DNA from: Gammaproteobacteria bacterium RIFCSPHIGHO2_12_FULL_38_11
GTDB taxonomy: Bacteria > Pseudomonadota > Gammaproteobacteria > Coxiellales > Coxiellaceae
Assembly: GCA_001801515.1 (NCBI GenBank)
Contig: MGXX01000029.1
Coordinates: forward strand, 27,269-35,335
Direction: 5' to 3'
DNA: 8,067 nucleotides
A model generated the notes under the pieces. That model had not been told where the DNA came from and made no database searches. It saw only the letters and a list, made by a program, of their open reading frames with translations. Positions within the stretch are counted from its first letter, which is position 1, and the number at the start of each line of letters is the position of its first letter. Below are positions 4,524 through 8,067 of this stretch, one piece after another. The position numbers and the translations under genes were made by a program.

Positions 4524-7500
4524 CTAACTGGCTGGCAACTCATGCTCTGGCAATCTCAAATCAGCCATTACCAATAAACCAATCCCCGTACCTGCTGGAA
4601 TCCGAATGGTGGGTGGCGTAGTGAAATTTTCTCCCATACGCTGCGCATAATCCTGCCCTACTTTACCCAACCCCACTGCGACTTGTTGATTAATACTTAA
4701 GGGTGACTGTTGTAAAGTACAACCAAAATTACCCACCAAACAATCAGACGTAACCCCTTGGTTCATAATTCCTTGCGAAATACCTTGCACAAACGATGAA
4801 GCAAATAACGTACCATATCGCAATAAATAGTGGCTATTCACTTGACCAGAAATAGCCGTTCTTGCTGTATTAGGATCAATCGCGACCACATTAATAGCAA
4901 TTGTGTTTTGATAACGGGGATCATTCAACACCGTAAAATTAATCAGTAATCTTTTTTCCACGCGTGTAAACGTACCCAATAATTTACTACCGTTTAATGG
5001 GCCCGTCACAATATGCGCCATAATAGGGGTATTTTCATCGCTATTAATTGAGGTTTCAATAACTGCAAATAACACAGTACCCGCTTTAATGACCGGCGCG
5101 TTTGAATTTGCCTCAGCCGATTTTCCATCGGCACTAGCACTACCCCCTTGTGCAGAAGTCGATTTTTTCTCGTCAGGTGCTTTTTGCAACGCCTGATGAG
5201 AAAAATTACTCCACCCAATTAACAGTTTGTTGGCTTGTTGGCTCATATAAGATTGCAATTGCTGTATCTGATTTTGACGTTCTTGCGCATTCATGGTTGC
5301 TTGCTCTTGCTTTTCAAATGTCGCTAACCGCGCTTCAGGAGAATTTCCGGTTACTGATAATGCACCACTACCAGACGTCGGTGCACTGGGTAATTCAGTT
5401 GTTGTTGCAGGGGTTTCTGTTGTTGCTGCATGATATCCCGCTTCTGCTGCTGTATAACCCGCACGTAATAAATCACCCGCTGTAAAACCAGCTGCTTTTA
5501 AATCGGCTGATGAAAACCCGGCTGCACGCAAGGCACTCGCACTCAACCCCGCAGCATGAAGTTGCGCTGCGGTAAATCCTGCGTCATGTAATTCCTTAGC
5601 GCTATAGCCTGCAGAAACTAATTGCCCGGCAGTAAATCCAGCTGCTTTTAAATCAGATGCTGAAAATCCAGCCGCTTTTAATGCAGCCGCTGAAAAACCA
5701 GCGTCTTTTAATTGTGAAGCACTAAAACCCGCGTCTTTTAAATCTTGTGCACTGAATCCAGCCGCTTTTAATTCACCGGCAGTAAAACCTGCTGCTTTTA
5801 ATTCTGATGCTGAAAAACCCGCATCTTTTAATGCAGCTGCTGAAAATCCTGCTGCTTTTAATTCTGCTGCACTAAAGCCTGCATCTCTTAAATCTTTCGC
5901 TGAAAATCCCGCTGCCTTTAATTGCGCTGCGCTAAATCCCGCTTCTCGTAATGCACCCGCTGAAAACCCAGCCGCTTTCAATGCTGCTAAACCACAACCT
6001 TTCGCACGTAATGCTGTTGCTGAAACACCTGCTGCGCGTTCTTTTTTTAATTTATCGATGCTACAAGCTGTTGAAGACAAATCAGCTGCTTTAATTTCTG
6101 CAGGTGTAAATCCCGCTGCCTGTAATTGCGCATTGGTAAATCCAGCATCTTTCAAATCACCCGCTGAAAAACCCGCTTTTTTTAATTCTGCTGCAGAAAA
6201 TCCTGCTTTTGCTAAGTCAGCCGCTGAAAATCCTGCCTCTTTCAATTGATCTGCTGAAAATCCCGCCGCTTTCAATTCACCTGCACTAAATCCAGCTTCT
6301 TTTAAATCTGCAGCTGAAAATCCCGCCGCTTTTAATTCACCTGCACTAAATCCAGCAGCTTTTAATTCCGCTGCTGTGAATCCAGCGGCTTTTAATGCTG
6401 CTGCACCACAACCTTCTGCTTTTAAATCAGCAGCAGATTCACCTGCGGCATGTGCCTGTTTTAATTTCGTGATATTACATTGTGTCGATGCTACATTAGC
6501 CGCTTGAATTTCAGCAGGTGTAAAACCCGCTGCTTGCAAATCAGCATCGGTAAAACCACCATCTTTTAATTGCGTTGCAGAAAAACCCGCTGCTTTTAAT
6601 TGTGCTGCGCTAAAGCCTGCTAATTTTAATGCGGCAACACCACAGCCTTCTGCTTTTAATTTTGCAGCTGAAATACCCGCTGCATGTTCTTTTTCTAAAT
6701 TTTCAATACTACATTGTCCAACAACGGCATCCGCTGTTTTAATTTCTGCAGGTGAAAATCCCGCTGCTTTTAAATCAGCATCACTGAAACCCGCTGCTTT
6801 TAAATCTGCTGCGTCAAATCCTGCATTTTTTAATTGCGCTGCACTATAACCTGCCGCTTTTAAATCTGAAGCACTAAAACCCGCCGCTTTTAATTCGCCC
6901 GCACTAAATCCAGCGGCCTTTAATTCCGATGCACTAAATCCAGCATCCTTTAAATCTGCTGCAGAAAAACCCGCTGCCACTAATTCTTTTAATGTAAATC
7001 CGCATTCGTGTAGTTGTGTCGCTGTCATCCCTATTTGTTTTAAATCACCCACCGTATAACCTGCCAATTTCAATGCAGGACAAGCACAACCTTGACATAA
7101 CAATTCTTCCGCAGTCACCCCTGTTTTTCTAGCCAATTCTAAATTTTCAGCTGTGCAGCTCGCAGGGTTCGGCTTATACATCACAACCACTTTACTCGTA
7201 CCGCATTGTTTCGGTGTCAGTCCACTCGTTGATGAATCCTGTCCAAATTGATCAGGATTACCGATAAAACCGGCTCGTGTAATAGTCGGAACAAAGGCTG
7301 TTCCTGTTTTGCGTGCTTCTGCTTCACCCTCTGCGTTTGCTGCCTGCTGCGCTTTAACATAAGCAGCTGAAGGATCACCAGCACCGGGTGTTGAACTAAT
7401 ATCGGGTGTACCCGACACCACCGCAGTCGCACTTTCCGCTGCCACGCGTGAACGCCAATGTATAAAAAGACCAATTGCAATAATCACAGCAATCAACAAC

Positions 7501-7574
7501 AGTAAGGCAAGAAATACACGGGCTTTTGCACTTTGCAAAAATGACAATTGGATTTTTTTTGTTGGTTCGCTCAT
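4524..7574 (-). CDS. icmE: IcmE/DotG, VirB10-like envelope-spanning channel protein with long decapeptide-repeat domain
   Basis: A complete 1016-codon gene, similar to the roughly 1,050 residues I recall for Legionella DotG, and the counterpart of TraO of IncI plasmids. Domains in order: a short basic cytoplasmic N-terminus; a membrane span at about 19-39; an alanine/threonine-rich linker; a repeat domain at about 140-714 made of AGFSAxxLKx-type decapeptides with four two-cysteine caps; a Thr/Pro/Ser linker (715-745); a glutamine-rich helical or coiled-coil stretch (about 747-783); a low-complexity linker; and a VirB10/TrbI-like domain at about 826-1008 (IKAGTVLFAVIETSINSD, then a hydrophobic helix region at 920-940, ending IPAGTGIGLLVMADL). 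DotG links inner and outer membranes and forms the central channel of the core complex. ATG at 7574 follows the icmK stop by 4 nt and has AAAGGA 10 nt upstream, so the two are coupled. Confidence 0.96.
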   Translation of the reverse strand: MSEPTKKIQLSFLQSAKARVFLALLLLIAVIIAIGLFIHWRSRVAAESATAVVSGTPDISSTPGAGDPSAAYVKAQQAANAEGEAEARKTGTAFVPTITRAGFIGNPDQFGQDSSTSGLTPKQCGTSKVVVMYKPNPASCTAENLELARKTGVTAEELLCQGCACPALKLAGYTVGDLKQIGMTATQLHECGFTLKELVAAGFSAADLKDAGFSASELKAAGFSAGELKAAGFSASDLKAAGYSAAQLKNAGFDAADLKAAGFSDADLKAAGFSPAEIKTADAVVGQCSIENLEKEHAAGISAAKLKAEGCGVAALKLAGFSAAQLKAAGFSATQLKDGGFTDADLQAAGFTPAEIQAANVASTQCNITKLKQAHAAGESAADLKAEGCGAAALKAAGFTAAELKAAGFSAGELKAAGFSAADLKEAGFSAGELKAAGFSADQLKEAGFSAADLAKAGFSAAELKKAGFSAGDLKDAGFTNAQLQAAGFTPAEIKAADLSSTACSIDKLKKERAAGVSATALRAKGCGLAALKAAGFSAGALREAGFSAAQLKAAGFSAKDLRDAGFSAAELKAAGFSAAALKDAGFSASELKAAGFTAGELKAAGFSAQDLKDAGFSASQLKDAGFSAAALKAAGFSASDLKAAGFTAGQLVSAGYSAKELHDAGFTAAQLHAAGLSASALRAAGFSSADLKAAGFTAGDLLRAGYTAAEAGYHAATTETPATTTELPSAPTSGSGALSVTGNSPEARLATFEKQEQATMNAQERQNQIQQLQSYMSQQANKLLIGWSNFSHQALQKAPDEKKSTSAQGGSASADGKSAEANSNAPVIKAGTVLFAVIETSINSDENTPIMAHIVTGPLNGSKLLGTFTRVEKRLLINFTVLNDPRYQNTIAINVVAIDPNTARTAISGQVNSHYLLRYGTLFASSFVQGISQGIMNQGVTSDCLVGNFGCTLQQSPLSINQQVAVGLGKVGQDYAQRMGENFTTPPTIRIPAGTGIGLLVMADLRLPEHELPAS
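5433..7157 (-). repeat. icmE: IcmE decapeptide (30-bp) repeat domain with four cysteine-capped blocks
   Basis: Residues 140-714 consist of tandem 10-residue units with consensus AG[FY][ST]Axx[LI][KR]x, 43 by my count, about 30 bp each. They fall into four blocks: residues 140-280 (11 units), 288-358 (4), 366-496 (10) and 504-714 (18, the last degenerate). Each block opens with a non-decapeptide cap carrying two cysteines 23 residues apart: 140/163, 288/311, 366/389 and 504/527. The first three blocks end in PAEI[KQ]xA[DN] and, after five residues, the next cap's cysteine. Each unit can be read as two pentapeptide-like units (AxLKA and AGFSA), which would suit a beta-helix; a helical-hairpin model is also possible. 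DotG proteins are known to have such central repeats; the block arithmetic is read directly here. Confidence 0.93.
6253..6356 (-). repeat. icmE: Near-identical 44-bp copies 60 bp apart inside icmE
   Basis: Positions 6253-6296 and 6313-6356 differ at one base in 44 (C versus T at 6273/6333, synonymous) and are offset by exactly two decapeptide units. They encode residues about 427-441 and 407-421. Other units in the domain are much more diverged at the DNA level, so this looks like a recent two-unit duplication or gene-conversion event. Confidence 0.75.
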
Positions 7575-7578
7575 AAAA

Positions 7579-8067
7579 TCACAATCCTTTTATCGATAAT
7601 TGAAGCATCGCGCCACGCTGCGACGCTAAAATAATAGGTGTTTTAGCTAATTCATAAACGTGCGTACCATCAGGGCTACTCATACTTGAAAGCCAACCAG
7701 GTGATAATACTGTGACACGTGTGCGTAAAAAAAGATTCCCTTGATAAAGCCAACACTGCGCTGGTGCACCCTCAATCGTTAGCATTTTAGCACCCGCTGG
7801 TGTCGTGCCATCAAGAAAGGTCATCAATATTGGGCTTTCTGTTTGTGGTAATCCTGCCATTGAAACAACCGCATTCGGTCCCAACCCTGGAATACGCAAA
7901 TCGACACGATAATCCACTGCACGCTGTCCTGGCATTAAAGTCAACATCACAGGGGTGTTTTCATCTTTTAACATGACCGCCAAATTACCTTGCTGATAGC
8001 GATCCAATGCTTGCACAATCAAGGCATCGCTTTTACCATCTGGCGCATTGGGCTGAATGTTGAAGGC
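7579..8067 (-). CDS. icmK: IcmK/DotH, outer-membrane core component of the Dot/Icm system (C-terminal 162 residues, 5' end outside window)
   Basis: The minus frame is open from the window edge to TGA at 7581-7579, giving 162 residues starting AFNIQPNAPDGKS. The family is about 360 residues long, so roughly the C-terminal 45% is present; the signal peptide and N-terminal part lie beyond the right edge. A TTG at 8022-8020 lies inside the open frame and is not needed as a start. The fragment is rich in short beta-strand-like stretches (LPGLGPNAVVS-like and CWLYQGNLFLRT segments), with one cysteine near its middle. DotH is known to form, with DotC, DotD and others, the outer-membrane ring around the DotG channel, and corresponds to TraN of IncI plasmids. 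The assignment depends mainly on its position immediately upstream of icmE, plus the overall character and ending (LSIKGL) of the fragment. Confidence 0.9.
   Translation of the reverse strand, partial: AFNIQPNAPDGKSDALIVQALDRYQQGNLAVMLKDENTPVMLTLMPGQRAVDYRVDLRIPGLGPNAVVSMAGLPQTESPILMTFLDGTTPAGAKMLTIEGAPAQCWLYQGNLFLRTRVTVLSPGWLSSMSSPDGTHVYELAKTPIILASQRGAMLQLSIKGL
7585..7590 (-). promoter_or_regulatory. Shine-Dalgarno of icmE inside the icmK 3' end
   Basis: AAAGGA on the minus strand lies 10 nt before the icmE ATG, within the last codons of icmK. Together with the 4-nt gap it indicates coupled translation and supports the 7574 start. Confidence 0.6.

Noticed and set aside
5150..5485. 111-codon plus-strand open frame opposite the IcmE linker
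   Set aside because: It lies wholly inside icmE, lacks a ribosome site and has no family features.
6058..6249. Plus-strand open frame with a repetitive NPA/ENPA sequence
   Set aside because: It is the antisense reading of the IcmE decapeptide repeats; its periodicity comes entirely from the minus-strand gene.
5433..7064. Regular 30-bp repeats as a possible CRISPR array or minisatellite
   Set aside because: Units are contiguous, have no unique spacers, keep the reading frame and encode a conserved decapeptide, so they are protein-coding repeats.
7579..8022. TTG at 8022 as the start of a separate 147-codon gene
   Set aside because: The frame stays open upstream to the window edge and the length and position fit the C-terminal part of IcmK, so the TTG is internal.

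Overview
The window carries seven consecutive genes, all on the minus strand, in the order icmK(dotH)-icmE(dotG)-icmG(dotF)-icmC(dotE)-icmD(dotP)-icmJ(dotN)-icmB(dotO). This is the conserved core of a Dot/Icm type IVB secretion system, the effector-injection machine of the Legionellales. The gene order matches the Legionella and Coxiella icm region and, by the usual correspondence, traN-O-P-Q-R-T-U of IncI conjugative plasmids. Moderately AT-rich DNA, a chromosomal-style icm order and protein lengths close to the Legionella ones (recalled, not searched) point to a gammaproteobacterium of the order Legionellales. The genus cannot be named from this window. No mobile element, tRNA, rRNA or CRISPR array is visible.

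Layout, read in the direction of transcription (right to left): the C-terminal 162 residues of IcmK (8067-7579); a complete 1016-residue IcmE (7574-4524); a 117-bp spacer of odd composition; IcmG (4406-3630); IcmC (3617-3120); a 112-bp spacer with a candidate internal promoter; IcmD (3007-2603); IcmJ (2596-1970); a 76-bp spacer with a small hairpin; and the first 631 codons of IcmB (1893-1), which runs off the left edge. Four junctions are tight or have Shine-Dalgarno sequences overlapping the upstream stop. The whole is best read as one operon with possible internal control points.

Working together, IcmK and the C-terminal VirB10-like domain of IcmE belong to the outer-membrane and periplasmic core. 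IcmE also crosses the inner membrane and spans the periplasm with a long repeat domain. IcmG is a bitopic inner-membrane protein with a periplasmic coiled coil. IcmC and IcmD are small inner-membrane proteins that look like paralogues. IcmJ is the cysteine-rich, HNH-like partner of the DotL coupling ATPase. IcmB is the VirB4-class ATPase at the cytoplasmic base.

The most striking structure is in IcmE. Its decapeptide repeats are organised in four blocks, each opened by a cap with two cysteines exactly 23 residues apart. Successive caps are separated by exactly 38 residues plus a whole number of decapeptides (11, 4 and 10). The system itself is known; this higher-order organisation, the foreign-looking icmE-icmG spacer and the IcmC/IcmD resemblance are the points most worth checking.
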